A stretch of 64,000 nucleotides of DNA from Phytophthora sp. 'mugwort' (GCA_033558025.1 JAUCEF010000012.1:2542001-2606000); one strand, 5' to 3'; counted from the first letter of the stretch, positions 29,333-40,200 are shown. A program made the numbers and translations. The notes: generated from the letters alone by a model not told the origin.

Positions 29333-29852
29333 TATAGCGTAGTACGGTAGTTGTCCCGACGATAGCAAAAGCAAACAGACACTTAGTTTCTTCTGCTTAC
29401 ACCTTGACCTCCGCTGCGGCTTCTCGCTTGAGTCCACTTCTCCATTTCCAATGCAAACACTGATCCCAGACCAACGGTCCTCTGTCGATCTTACAGTTAG
29501 AGTTATGTTGGGTAAGTACCCATAAATGTGTTAGTCCCACGATCTCGAGAACGCCTCGCTTCGGAACCGAAACGGCAACTGGGTCTTGAAGCGTTTTCCC
29601 AAAGAAAGCAGGAGAATACGTCAAGCTTGCAAGTAGTTAATAGGATTTTGCCATTATTATCCCTGAAGGATTCAATGTTGTGTCTTCTTTTGCGCTAATG
29701 TCCCCTCAACTGTAGCAGGATTATTGCAGCAAAGCCTCGAAGACGTCCCTTTCTTCCTCACAAAATAGGAATGGTTGACTTTTGTCCCTGGGACTTCGCG
29801 TTCATCGTCCCAACTTGCCGTACCAGCTCCTTGCACAACCTGAATCGTAACA
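29333..29852 (-). repeat. Copia-1 5' LTR, including a 278-bp block shared with the effector 3' region
   Basis: About 520 bases. The two ends match the 3' LTR. The block 29508-29785 instead matches 42779-43056 (inverse 38045-38322) nearly base for base over the same length. The next element bases 29321-29332 (minus strand GGTTACGAGCC) are the likely primer-binding site. Confidence 0.8.
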
Positions 29853-30317
29853 ACGTCGGGTAATATGCCTCTGTCTCTGGGCTCTCTTCAATTTTTTTAC
29901 ACCTTCGTGGTGGTTAACACACCGTCTGCTACGAACGAGTAGAATATTGCTATACCATTGCTCTGTGAGATCTGACTTGCCGTCATTGCAATAGTTCTCA
30001 ACTCTCAACTAATATATACGTCGACAAGCCTACAATATGCTACAATAAATACAGAACATATTGGAACTCCTATGCCGTATATTTTTATATTAAATGCAAT
30101 ATGAGGCGACTAAACACCTAGGACATCTGAGTTATGCTGCCTAGGTAGGATGGACTGCACTACCGACCCAACAAACAGTGATACTCGAGTTACATTGATA
30201 GAAAGTTTGCTGTCAACCCGACATAGGACCTCCATGATAGTTTAATGATCTGCGCGTACACAAACCAAACAACATTAGCAGGCACAGAGAGTCCCCAACA
30301 AACATGACATTGCATGT
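29853..30317 (+). repeat. Repeat R1, right part of the copy split by Copia-1
   Basis: Near-identical to 39036-39502, from ACGTCGGGTAATATGCC to GACATTGCATGTA. It then diverges: here TTGTGAACG, in the arms CTAGTATCTGTTCAG (module M1). This fixes the outer boundary of R1/M2. Confidence 0.9.
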
Positions 30318-30614
30318 ATTGTGAACGTCACATGATATGTCCTATTTTTTTTGCAAATCGACCGCTTTATAGCCGATTTAGGCTATTAATATATATACGA
30401 CGTAGCCTTTTTTATTATATATAAGCAGAACGTCAGTCCGATTTGTTGTATCCCAATTCCTGTTCATATATCACATGTTGCTGTCGATTTAGCGTCAAAT
30501 CGCTTCAATGCCCATTTAACACTCGACATTCGAGGTAATCGCTATATATATATATATAAATGATGTCGACGTCGCTGCTATCATTAAACAAGGGATAACT
30601 ATACGTATTACGAT
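30318..30614. other. AT-rich intergenic DNA with (AT)n run
   Basis: No gene. It contains an (AT)n microsatellite at about 30542-30560 and two short runs of T. This is the left flank of Copia-2. Confidence 0.5.
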
Positions 30615-30619
30615 TGAAA
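30615..30619. repeat. Copia-2 target-site duplication, left
   Basis: TGAAA directly before the 5' LTR, repeated at 35212-35216 directly after the 3' LTR. Confidence 0.8.
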
Positions 30620-30987
30620 TGTTGTGATTGCACTTCGTTGTCTACCTCGGCTATGTCCCTACCGCTAGGCGCACGGCATGCGCGTGTTAAGCGCGTGCCA
30701 TGTGGAATATACTTGAAGCGACACGAATGGTGCGATCTGATTGGGTGATCCATGGTATCGCGGGCTGTGATTGGACGGTTGGCTTCAACCTGGTCTATCC
30801 TACGATTTGAACCGTTTGACTGCGCCTCAAATTGTTTACGATCATTTTGAGTGTATACAAGGAACACAAGGGACATTGCACGTAGAGAGAGACAAGCAGG
30901 CTAAGACACTTAATTCAATCGAGCTCACTTTCGGATTTCCTTCCTTCTGGACACTTCACTACAAGCCTCGCCCGAATACTCTCAATT
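30620..30987 (+). repeat. Copia-2 5' LTR
   Basis: Starts TGTTGTGATTG and ends CTCTCAATT. Same length as the 3' LTR. Confidence 0.92.
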
Positions 30988-31000
30988 GGTTATGAACCCA
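30988..31000 (+). promoter_or_regulatory. Copia-2 primer-binding site
   Basis: GGTTATGAACCCA follows the LTR immediately. Its complement, GGGTTCATAACC, resembles the anticodon arm of tRNA-Met (CAT), the half-tRNA primer known for Drosophila copia. The equivalent site in Copia-1 has a G for A change. Confidence 0.55.
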
Positions 31001-31545
31001 AGCTATGCCGACAACAACGACAAGCTCGTGGAAGAGAACTGCTTCCGCTGGGAGTTAAACATGCGGGTGAAGCTCGCACGCAAGTGTTTGCTGCCGCAGA
31101 TCATCAAGCTCGAGTTCGACCAAGTGAGTGATCGTTCCACGGCAGATTGGAAGACCAACGATCTGAAGGCCCTTTGTGTGATCGCCGAAGACGTGAGTCT
31201 CATATACCAAGTCTACATCCGTGGAGCGCTGACCGCCGCCGACGCGTGGACTATGCTCGAGGATCAGTTCAATCGGAAGACGCTCAAAACCCGCTCCTCG
31301 TCACCATGAAGCTGCACAGCTTCAAGATGGAGCCCGGAACTCGGTTCCCTGTGCAAGTCGGCGCGTCAAGGAACTCGTGTTTCAGATGGAGTCAATCGGC
31401 GAGCCACTGGACAAGACTCGGCAGCTCGTGCTGCTACTCGGCAGTTTGACTGACAGAACACACCAAGCGTGACGCTCGCCTACGCGATCCAAGCACTCTC
31501 TGGTGTTCAAGCCTCGGATGAATCGTCATCGGCTTAAGAGAGAGC
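30992..31545 (+). pseudogene. Copia-2 Gag, frameshifted
   Basis: The frame to 31309 reads NCFRWELNMRVKLARKCLLPQ, ALCVIAEDVSLIYQVYIRG and AADAWTMLEDQFNRK, a Copia Gag (UBN2-like) capsid pattern. After about 31300 the sense continues in other frames (LHSFKMEPG, then a stop near 31448). The first ATG lies within the primer-binding site at 30992, leaving almost no leader. The protein would form the particle shell. This copy cannot be full length. Confidence 0.75.
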
Positions 31546-31549
31546 GTTC

Positions 31550-32275
31550 GTGACGAAGAGGAAGGACTTCGGTGGCAAGCGCCGCTTCGGTGGCAATTGC
31601 TTCTACTGCAAGAAGCAAGGGCACAAGGAGTTCGAGTGCCATAAAAATACCGACGAGGGACGCGGACAAGTGACGCAGGCTCAAGCATCAGACTTCGCGT
31701 TCAGGGCAACGAGTGCGATGAGCAATTCGGAATGGCTCGTCGACTCTGGTGCAAGCTCGCACACGACCACTCCGGGACAAGTTCGTGTCCATCAAGGACC
31801 TGAAGACGCCAGTCCGCACCACAATCGCGGATGGCACGAAGATTGACGCAGTTGCAACAGGCACCGTCGGGTTGAAGTTGATGGACGGGACGTCCGTCAC
31901 GTTGTCGGATGTGCTGTACATCCCTGAAGTTGCAGGAAGCCTCATCTTGGTGTCGAAGCTGGCAGAGAAGGACGTCGTCGCGCAGTTCGGCAAGGACAAG
32001 TGTGTCTTTCCCTACGGCGACGCTACGGTGATGGAGGCCAAGCGCTGTGGAAATGTCTACAAGCTGAAGACAGTGGGGGACGAGGTGTGCCATGTTGTGA
32101 CAACACCTCGTAAGGAGCCATGGACAGTGGTGCACGCACGCCTTGGCCACATCCCATACAAGCGCCTCGAACAGCTATTGACCATGGCAGAAGGAGTGCC
32201 TCGCATCAAGGATGTCACCCTGGTGACGACGTCTGTGCAGGCTGCTGCATGGGGAAGATGAAGGCCGAAGACTAT
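31550..32275 (+). pseudogene. Copia-2 zinc knuckle, protease and GAG-pre-integrase
   Basis: Frame 31550-31846 has a CCHC knuckle CFYCKKQGHKEFEC and then the aspartic protease box WLVDSGASSH. After a frame shift at about 31770, frame 31749-32261 continues TIADGTKIDAVATG, LSDVLYIPEVAGSLILVSKL and VHARLGHIPYKRLEQL, the usual protease end and GAG-pre-integrase. The protease active site (DSGAS) is intact, unlike Copia-1. Confidence 0.85.
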
Positions 32276-33010
32276 CCGCGACACTCGGAGAAAATCGTCA
32301 AGACTCGACGCGCTGGATCTGGTGCAATCGGACGTGATGGGTCCGATGCAGACCAATACACCAGGTGGTTGCACGTACTTGGTGACATTCATCGATGACT
32401 ACCCACGTCACGTAACTGTATACTTCATGAAGGCGAGTCGGAAGTCCTCTCGAAGTTTAAGATCTTTTAGGCAGCAATGGAGAACGCAACGGTCAAGCCA
32501 ATCAAGCGTTTGCGTTCTGACAATGCCGGTGAGTACACGGGTCGACTATTCAAGGACTATCTCAACCGCAGTGGCATCAAGCATGAAAAGACGGTGCCAT
32601 GTACACCTCAACAGAACGGACTCGCTGAGCGTATGAACCGGAGCCTCGCTGAGATGGCTCGCTGCATGCTCTATCATGAGAGCATTGAGAAGAAGCGGTA
32701 GGCTGAAGCTGTCAACACGGCTGTGTGGATCATCAACCGGATTCCCAACTCGATGACCGTCAAGACACCCTACGAGCTGGTATACAGTGCTAAGCCGCAG
32801 CTCAAGAGCATGAAGGTGTTTGGTGCGCTTGGCTACGCGCACATCCGTGACGAGAAGCACCGCAAGCTGGATGCGAAGGCGTTCAAGTGTCGCTCATGGT
32901 ATATGAAGAGGGGTCCAAGGGATATCGGGTGCAGAACGTTGCAGCCGGGAAGGTTCAAATCGTGCGCACCGTGAAGTTCATGGAGACGATTAGCCCCGAG
33001 CATTTGGTGA
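32276..33010 (+). pseudogene. Copia-2 integrase
   Basis: Read as QSDVMGPMQTNTPGGCTYLV (first Asp), FIDDYPRHVTVYF, KRLRSDNAGEY (second Asp), and CTPQQNGLAERMNRSLAEMARC (catalytic Glu). After an in-frame TAG at 32699 it continues AVNTAVWIINRIPN, TPYELVYSAKPQLKSMKVFG and so on. Frame breaks occur near 32440-32480 and 32900. The DDE triad is present in sequence. It inserts cDNA into the genome with the 5-bp duplication seen here. Confidence 0.85.
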
Positions 33011-34125
33011 TGCATCCAGAAGAATATGACGAAGAAAACACTACTGCAGAGCATGCACCGCGCTCGGTAACCACCACGCAGATCGTTCCGGCCGTTATTG
33101 AAGGTAGTGACGTGATCCCACTTCAACGTGACACGGGCGTAAACGATGCGATCGGGCCGTTCGGCCCGACCGATCCTATAATTACGCGGTCCCGTGCACG
33201 TCACATTGACGAGACTACGGATCCTGAAGAGGCGAGTGCAAGGAAGAAGCAGGTCATTGAACCGTCAACCACTGGGACGAAGCGACAGAGGATGACACAA
33301 GGCAGAGCGAAGTCAAACGACGAGCTGCTCGTTATCGAAGGTGGTCAGGTCATGGCTGCAACGGAAGAGGTTCCCAAATCGTACGTCGAGGCTACGACTG
33401 GTGCGGACAGTGATGACTGGAAGGTTATTGCTAGTGAGGTCAACTCTCTCACTGCAAACAAGACCTGGAAGGTGGTACCAAGACCGACACACCAGCGCCC
33501 GATTGGTTGCCGCTGGGTATTCGCACTGAAGCGCAATGAACGGGGCGAGGTCGTTCGCCACAAGGCTCGACTGGTCGCCAAGAGATACTCACTGGTGGCT
33601 TACCTGAACTCGATCCGTGCAGCACTGGCAGAGGGTTGTGCAGAAAAGATACGAGGTTGAGCAGTGTGACGTCGATACTGCGTTCCTGTACGGCAGGCTC
33701 AAAGAGGAGATCTACATGGAGCTGCCAGAGGGCCTCAGGGGGCTACTAAGTTTGACAGAGGCTGAAGGTGAAGACGACGTCGTGTGCCTTCTGCTGCAGA
33801 GTCTCTACGGTCTCAAGCAGGCATCTCGTGTCTGGAACGAGACGATCGATCATCACCTCAAGGGCATGGGCTTCAAGGCTGCTGATGCCGACCCGTGTGT
33901 ATATACGAGAGATGATGGTGAGGACAGGTGCATCGTGTGTCTCTACGTGGACGACATGCTGATTCCTCGAGGGAAACAGCCACCATTGCTTCGGTGAAGA
34001 CTGAAATCACTGAGAAGTTCCGGATCAAGGACCTCGGACGTGCGCGCTATATTCTCGGTATCGAGATCGACTACGACATGAAATACAGAACGCTCCGCAT
34101 CAGTCAGCAGGCGTATACGAAGTAA
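33011..34125 (+). pseudogene. Copia-2 reverse transcriptase with intact YVDD
   Basis: Frame 32887-33660 holds the variable linker, then DDWKVIASEVNSLTANKTWKVVPRP and GCRWVFALKRNERGEVVRHKARLVAK. The frame shifts near 33600-33650 to EVEQCDVDTAFLYGRLKEEIYMELPEG and LYGLKQASRVWNETI. The catalytic box CLYVDDML is at about 33940-33962, and after another shift FRIKDLGRARYILGIEIDY ends at a stop at 34125. The active-site residues are retained although the frame is broken at least twice. Confidence 0.88.
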
Positions 34126-34800
34126 TCATCAAGAAGTTCGGGCAGGAGAACGCAAAGCCGTATCTCACCCCACTGGAACCAGGTATGCACTTGGCCAAGG
34201 CTGATCAACCCCATACCGAGGACGACAAGGTCGAGATGAAGTCGAAGCCTTCCCGCTCGCTCGTGGGCAGCCTGATGTATTTGGCATGCGAGACTTGACC
34301 TGACATCTCGGTTGCTGTTGCCAAGCTGAGCCGCTTCACCTACGACGGACTGCTGGGTACGCAGCTGGTCGCTTACTCGAATGCAGACTGGGCCGGTAGC
34401 CGTGATGGTTGGTCTGTGAGCGGTTTGATGGTGTGCGGAGCTCCCGTGGTGTGGCGCTCGACGTTCCAGAAGACTGCCACACTGAGCTCGACTGAGGCCG
34501 AATGTATGGCTCTCATTGAATGTGTTAAGGATGTCGTGTGGATGCGTCGCTTGCTCAACGATATCGAAGCAGAGCAAGCAGAGTCTACAGTGATCTACGA
34601 GGATAACCAAGGCGCTTTAGCATTGACGAAGAACGTCGGGTACCAGGCGCGAACCCGGCACAGACATCCGCTACCATTTTATTTGTGAGCAGGTAGCGGG
34701 TGCTGAGGTTGAGCTGGTCTACGAGGAGTCCAAGAACCAACTCGCGGACTTCCTGACCAAGGGTCTGCCGTCCAATACGCTACGATACTTGATGGGACGT
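34126..34800 (+). pseudogene. Copia-2 RNase H
   Basis: After decayed sequence with SLVGSLMYLACE (then a TGA at 34297) come YSNADWAGSRDG (catalytic Asp), VVWRSTFQKTATLSSTEAECMAL (catalytic Glu) and VIYEDNQGALALTKN (catalytic Asp). A shifted end reads NQLADFLTKGLP just before the 3' LTR. This is the standard Copia terminal domain, broken near 34680. Confidence 0.85.
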
Positions 34801-34843
34801 AGCAACGTCGGACCTAAGCTCGGGACATCGAATCAAGTGGGGG

Positions 34844-35211
34844 TGTTGTGATTGCACTTCGTTGTCTACCTCGGCTATGTCCCTACCGCTAGGCACACGG
34901 CATGCGCGTGCTAAGCGCGTGCTATCTGGGATATACTTGAAGTGACATGAATGGTGTGATCTGATTGGGTGATCCATGGTATCGCGGGCTGTGATTGGAC
35001 GGTTGGCTTCAACCTGGTCTATCCTACGATTTGAACCGTTTGACCGCGCCTCAAATTGTTTACGATCATTTTTAGTGTATACAAGGAACACAAGGGACAT
35101 TGCACGTAGAGAGAGACAAGCAGGCTAAGACACTTAATTCAATCGAGCTCACTTTCGGATTTCCTTCCTTCTGGACACTTCACTACAAGCCTCGCCCGAA
35201 TACTCTCAATT
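34844..35211 (+). repeat. Copia-2 3' LTR
   Basis: Matches 30620-30987 over the full 368 bases with about ten substitutions. Confidence 0.92.
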
Positions 35212-35216
35212 TGAAA
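35212..35216. repeat. Copia-2 target-site duplication, right
   Basis: TGAAA after the 3' LTR, the partner of 30615-30619. Confidence 0.8.
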
Positions 35217-35492
35217 ATGCTTAAAATGAATACGTATGCATCTCTCAAGTCTGTTAGGACTGAAAATGTATTCATTTAAGACGCAATCTGTGTACTATTT
35301 GCTCATTCGGGACTCGATCCGCGCAAGGCTATTTTAATAGCGGAGCGATAAAAGCTCTTGGTGTCCTACGCTAAAAATTGGCAGAATGGATGTTTTACAT
35401 ATACAGATTTAAATTTTGTCCTACCCTGTTTTAGTATGTTTTCAACCCATCCAAACGGCCTAACCGAGCTGGACATATTAGTCGGCTTTTAC
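35217..35492. other. Intergenic DNA
   Basis: About 275 bases with no gene and no repeat partner seen. It contains a short imperfect inverted repeat (AATGAATACGTATG and GTATTCATT). It is the left flank of the large palindrome. Confidence 0.45.
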
Positions 35493-36188
35493 AATATCTA
35501 TTCAGTCAAGTCGTCGCATGCATACCTACCGGCTATGCAAGCGCACTCTCCTGGGAACCGCTACATGATTCAGACCATTCGTCATCAGGGGCCCATACCG
35601 GTAAGATAGGCAGACGGTCCATGCCGATACCGGTAAGATAAACAGACAGCGCATCAAACAGATAAGCTGCTCTGCTACAGTATTGCAAACGTCGTCGCAA
35701 CGTTTGCATCCTGGCCATATGGTGAAACCCCTGTGACATATGGGAGCTGACCATCGGAATGCGTTCAGTTTGGATAACGTTACAGAGAGTCAACAACAAC
35801 TTGCTCAACCACATGAGCTATAGGTTATATACCATGGTGAGCTTTACTGCTTTCTTTGACTGCAGATGCCGATTAAATCTATGTTGTAGACCACGTAGAT
35901 TCCAAGTGCCCAGTCTACCGAAACGCACTAATGATTCAAGCCTCCAATTTATCTACAAGAGCACGTATTTTACTTGATGTTTATGCAATTCTGTGCAAAT
36001 CATGGGTTGTTGACAGCAGAACGGTACGATGGAGTATTCAACATGCTCTCATACATGAACTCCAACGTACTAGATATAAAATGACACCAGCAAACACACC
36101 CGACCGGCTACGAGCAGCCACTCTACTGCAAAAACAGGGCGAGGCAAATCACAGTGCTTTCCCCGACGGAGCTTGAAAAGGAGGCGAG
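35493..36188 (+). repeat. Module M1, copy a
   Basis: About 0.7-kb direct repeat of 39503-40198, inverted at 40902-41597 and 44912-45607. It starts (T)TCAGTCAAGTCGTCG and ends AAAAGGAGGCGAGC. It contains a perfect hairpin (TGCAAACGT / ACGTTTGCA at 35684-35708) and a doubled ATACCGGTAAGATA. No convincing gene. Confidence 0.9.
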
Positions 36189-38303
36189 CACCTCACGGAC
36201 TTGAGCAGCGCGCACAACGCTTCTGTCATTCACACTCACGACAATTCAGAGAACCTAGACTTCTGCATCGTCGTAGCGATCGACCATTGGTCAGATTAAT
36301 GTGAGATTTTTAGTCAGGTATTTTTAGGGGTTATTGTGTACCCTTGGTCTTAATAATCTGGCCAGGTCAGGTTATTGAGAACATAAGGTCAGCCTACTCA
36401 ACTTTTGTTGTTGTGGAGTTTTATTAATAAATGTATAGTTGAAAGCTAGCTCAACGAGACGACAGAGAGAGATTACGGAATTAAGTACCAAACAGAAGGC
36501 CATAAAGTATCTGAGTAATCATCCTCATGCAATCAGAAGTTGCGTGTGATTCGCAATCACTGTGAGTGAGCCGAAATACCTCGATGACCTGCTCGATTCG
36601 TTTAAGTGGTAGCCGCCGCGCCCATCAAACTACGAACGTAAGTCGCCACCGAGTCTACTATGCACAGATTAATTAACACAACACTGAGGACAAATCAGTG
36701 GTACCTCTATAGCGACTTGCAGTGTGCAACGGTGAAAAATGCAACATGTAGTTGCTGCACATTGCGCCTTCAACGTCAACCATCGCAGCTGAAATGCACT
36801 CGTTCAGCATGAAAATATGCGGCTTTTTTTCTTGTCGTGTAACATGGGGCTCTCTTGGCCCATCGCTGCTTCTTGTCGACAGACAACACGTCCGTCGAAT
36901 CGTTCCCACTATCTTAGGCTCGAACATTTTCGAGGAGATACAGTCGGCTGGTTGCGTACAAGTACGGCTAGCGAGCGACGGTGAACCACCTGGTCGCGGA
37001 GACTCCTCGTATCAGCTACGGGCGCTGAGGAATGTTAGAGCGCTGTGGTGTGGTCAGCTCCCCCCCCCCCAACCCACCCACGGATAGATCGCAGCTCACG
37101 AGCGCCCGGGACACAGAGCTCTTGTCACAACACGGGAGACAACATTCAGAACGTCCATAGCGGTCCTCATACCAGCACATCGCTGTTTCACGTCACCAAG
37201 CTTTTGAATTGAATAGAGTGATCGTGAGTCTGCACTTGGCATTTTCGCACCCTGGCTTCACCAGTTCGGTTTGGCATCGTCGCCGTCGGCTGCGAGCAAA
37301 TAGCTCTCAAAGTTACCATCCCCCAACTCCGTTAGGACCTCCATCATCCCCGTGACCCGACTAATAATGCTAGCAAGCCGTGCGGACCCGATAGCAGCAC
37401 CTATCGGCCAGTATCTTTGGCCTGGTTAATTGCCGTCTTACCCGGTCGGAGGTAGTCTTCAATACGTTCATACGTGAGAGCAGCAAGGGGTGGAAAATTC
37501 CAAGAGCACATTGGGAACGACATCGAAGGATACTATAATCGCCAGATAGTGTCAATGACATTCACAGCCATTTGGAAGTTGCTGCCCCCGATCCAATTCG
37601 ATCAACCAGTCGATTGAAACGACTCGTCCATGCTGTTTCTGTGTCGGATATCGTCATTGTAGAACGCGATTCCCTCTCTGTGCGTAACCGGCTTCGTGTT
37701 CCTGAACCGATAGGTGCCTTCACACGTCGTTGCTCTGATTTTTTTTTTTTACGCAACCACATTGAGATCGTTCCCGATATCACGAGGTAGCTCAGCATGA
37801 TGACTGGGGCTGAACACCGATCGACAACGTGATTTTGCAGCGGTTAATGGCGATGTCTACCAGTGGCTTGGACACATTCATTCTGCAAGCAGAGCAGCTG
37901 ATCTGCGCTCGAGACTCGGTAGTATACGAATTCCCGGAGATGCTGGTAGAACAAGTGCTTGGTCAGTGTAGTTGGGGAATCGCAGGCTCGGTTCGGGTCA
38001 GCTGGTATTTAATTAAAAGTAACGCGAGCAGTTTCAATTCACAACAAAAGTCAACCATTCCTATTTTGTGAGGAAGAAAGGGACGTCTTCGAGGCTTTGC
38101 TGCAATAATCCTGCTACAGTTGAGGGGACATTAGCGCAAAAGAAGACACAACATTGAATCCTTCAGGAATAATAATGGCAAAATCCTATTAACTGCTTGC
38201 AAGCTTGACGTATTCTCCTGCTTTCTTTGGGAAAACGCTTCAAGACCCAGTTGCCGTTTCGGTTCCGAAGCGAGGCGTTCTCGAGATCGTGGGACTAACA
38301 CAT

Positions 38304-38687
38304 TTATGGGTACTTACCCAACGCCTTGCGGAGGGCAGCGTATTCTTCGTAGATACCTCGGTATTTATCCTTACCCTTCAAGATGTCAACAAAGACATGA
38401 AATGAGGAGGCGTTTTCGTCTAGCCACTTCTGAATCTTGGCATTCTTGAAGGATTCGCTATTCAGCAGGGTTTTTTTTATTGGCGTACCGCTCCGCTCTT
38501 CGTCGAGTTCTTCACTCATAACTTTGTGACCGCGTAGGAACCTTTTCTCATCGAGTTGTCCAGCAGTAACCGATTCGGCAAGGTCTGGAGGAGATACCTT
38601 GAATGAATTGGTTTGTTCAGCAGAGAGCACATCACCGATGGCGATGAACGTGATGGCAGCTGCAAGTAGGACGGAGGTGAGGCGCAT
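38304..38687 (-). CDS. RXLR-type secreted effector, left-arm copy
   Basis: 127 codons, identical in protein to the copy at 42413-42796. Residues 1-23 form a signal peptide (hydrophobic LLAAAITFIAIG, cleavage near LSA/E). An RFLR motif lies at 49-52 and a downstream acidic EELDEER at 59-65, the spacing expected of Phytophthora RXLR effectors, which are secreted and act inside host plant cells. The C-terminal 60 residues include Trp88 and KWLDENASSFHVFVDIL followed by YEEYAAL, resembling a single WY-type helical unit. The host target is unknown. The last five residues and the stop codon lie in a repeat also found in the Copia-1 LTR, so the C-terminus may be truncated or repeat-derived. A GTAAGT at the end could alternatively be a splice donor. 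Transcription runs away from the palindrome centre. Confidence 0.88.
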   Translation of the reverse strand: MRLTSVLLAAAITFIAIGDVLSAEQTNSFKVSPPDLAESVTAGQLDEKRFLRGHKVMSEELDEERSGTPIKKTLLNSESFKNAKIQKWLDENASSFHVFVDILKGKDKYRGIYEEYAALRKALGKYP

Positions 38688-38743
38688 TGCTGACTTGACT
38701 GGACTTGGACCGATAGAGCGAGAATGATGTTGGGTTCACGAAG

Positions 38744-38760
38744 AGAATTGCGGAATGAGG
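38744..38760 (-). promoter_or_regulatory. Oomycete Inr core promoter of the left effector
   Basis: Minus strand CCTCATTCCGCAATTCT, about 57 bp upstream of the ATG, closely fits the oomycete Inr (GCTCATTYYNCAWTTT). Identical in the right arm. Confidence 0.75.
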
Positions 38761-39502
38761 TCAAAAGTAGCAATGGTAGGGAGTGGGTCTTGACAGGTTG
38801 GGCGGGGCTCGCACTACGTTTAACAACATATCCACGAAATGCTCAGTAATATGGGACATTACATTAAATACCGGCATCCTTTGACATAGGGAATACCGGT
38901 ACCGAACATACGCTGTGTTTGGTTGAGCGCAAATATGGTTAAAAAAGGTCCATGTGGTGGATCCTATCATGTTTTCCGAAGCAAGAAATCTGTATATCAT
39001 CTAACTTTTTTAGGAAAAGCAGTAGGCGTTCGGGAACGTCGGGTAATATGCCTCTGTCTCTGGGCTCTCTTCAATTTTTTTACACCTTCGTGGTGGTTAA
39101 CACACCGTCTGCTACGAACGAGTAGAATATTGCTATACCATTGCTCTGTGAGATCTGACTTGCCGTCATTGCAATAGTTCTCAACTCTCAACTAATATAT
39201 ACGTCGACAAGCCTACAATATGCTACAATAAATACAGAACATATTGGAACTCCTATGCCGTATATTTTTATATTAAATGCAATATGAGGCGACTAAACAC
39301 CTAGGACATCTGAGTTATGCTGCCTAGGTAGGATGGACTGCACTACCGACCCAACAAACAGTGATACTCGAGTTACATTGATAGGAAGTTTGCTGTCAAC
39401 CCGACATAGGACCTCCATGATAGTTTAATGATCTGCGTGTACACAAACCAAACAACATTAGCAGGCACAGAGAGTCCCCATCGAACATGACATTGCATGT
39501 AC

Positions 39503-40198
39503 TAGTATCTGTTCAGTCAAGTCGTCGCATGCATACCTACCGGCTATGCAAGCGCACTCTCCTGGGAACCGCTACATGATTCAGACATTCGTCATCAGGG
39601 GCCCATACCGGTAAGATAGGCAGACGGTCCATGCCGATACCGGTAAGATAAACAGACAGCGCATCAAACAGATAAGCTGCTCTGCTACAGTATTGCAAAC
39701 GTCGTCGCAACGTTTGCATCCTGGCCATATGGTGAAACCCCTGTGACATATGGGAGCTGACCATCGGAATGCGTTCAGTTTGGATAACGTTACAGAGAGT
39801 CAACAACAACTTGCTCAACCACATGAGCTATAGGTTATATACCATGGTGAGCTTTACTGCTTTCTTTGACTGCAGATGCCGATTAAATCTATGTTGTAGA
39901 CCACGTAGATTCCAAGTGCCCAGTCTACCGAAACGCACTAATGATTCAAGCCTCCAATTTATCTACAAGAGCACGTATTTTACTTGATGTTTATGCGATT
40001 CTGTGCAAATCATGGGTTGTTGACAGCAGAACGGTACGATGGAGTATTCAACATACTCTCATACATGAACTCCAACGTACTAGATATAAAATGACACCAG
40101 CAAACACACCCGACCGGCTACGAGCAGCCACACTACTGCAAAAACAGGGCGAGGCAAATCACAGTGCTTTCCCCGACGGAGCTTGAAAAGGAGGCGAG
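39503..40198 (+). repeat. Module M1, copy b
   Basis: Direct repeat of 35493-36188 with a few SNPs. Its last 75 bases are also the tail of the 109-bp tandem unit that follows. Confidence 0.9.
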
Positions 40199-40200
40199 CG

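Larger units (their letters stand above)
22029..29852 (-). mobile_element. Copia-1: degenerate Copia retrotransposon with nested hAT element
   Basis: A minus-strand Copia. The 5' LTR (29852 to 29333) is followed by a primer-binding-like GGTTACGAGCC, then gag, a protease remnant, GAG-pre-integrase, integrase, reverse transcriptase, RNase H and the 3' LTR (22314 to about 22029). The LTR starts TGTTACGAT on the minus strand. It sits inside repeat R1, whose uninterrupted copies show the empty site near 39036. A 2.6-kb hAT-type insertion splits the coding region at 24834-27460. Many stops, and a mutated YVDD box. Confidence 0.85.
30620..35211 (+). mobile_element. Copia-2: nearly full-length Copia retrotransposon
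   Basis: 4.6 kb with 368-bp LTRs (30620-30987 and 34844-35211), a primer-binding-like GGTTATGAACCC right after the 5' LTR, and Gag, protease, integrase, reverse transcriptase and RNase H in Copia order. A 5-bp TGAAA duplication flanks it. The LTRs differ at about ten positions by eye, most of them C/T or G/A changes, so this is a moderately recent insertion. Several stops and frameshifts make it non-autonomous. Confidence 0.92.
36189..39502 (+). repeat. Module M2, left arm (contains effector gene and R1)
   Basis: A 3.3-kb unit between two M1 copies, inverted at 41598-44911. Besides the effector (38304-38687, minus) it contains protein-like but unassigned frames (36673-36927 minus, 37562-37798 minus) and the R1 sequence at its right end. 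No transposase, reverse transcriptase or other mobility gene was found in it. Confidence 0.85.

Noticed and set aside
35533..36176. Open frames inside M1 (70-95 codons, repeated in all four copies)
   Set aside because: Identical only because M1 is repeated. They overlap in several frames, lack motifs, and one has a length change from a 5-bp indel in copy d.
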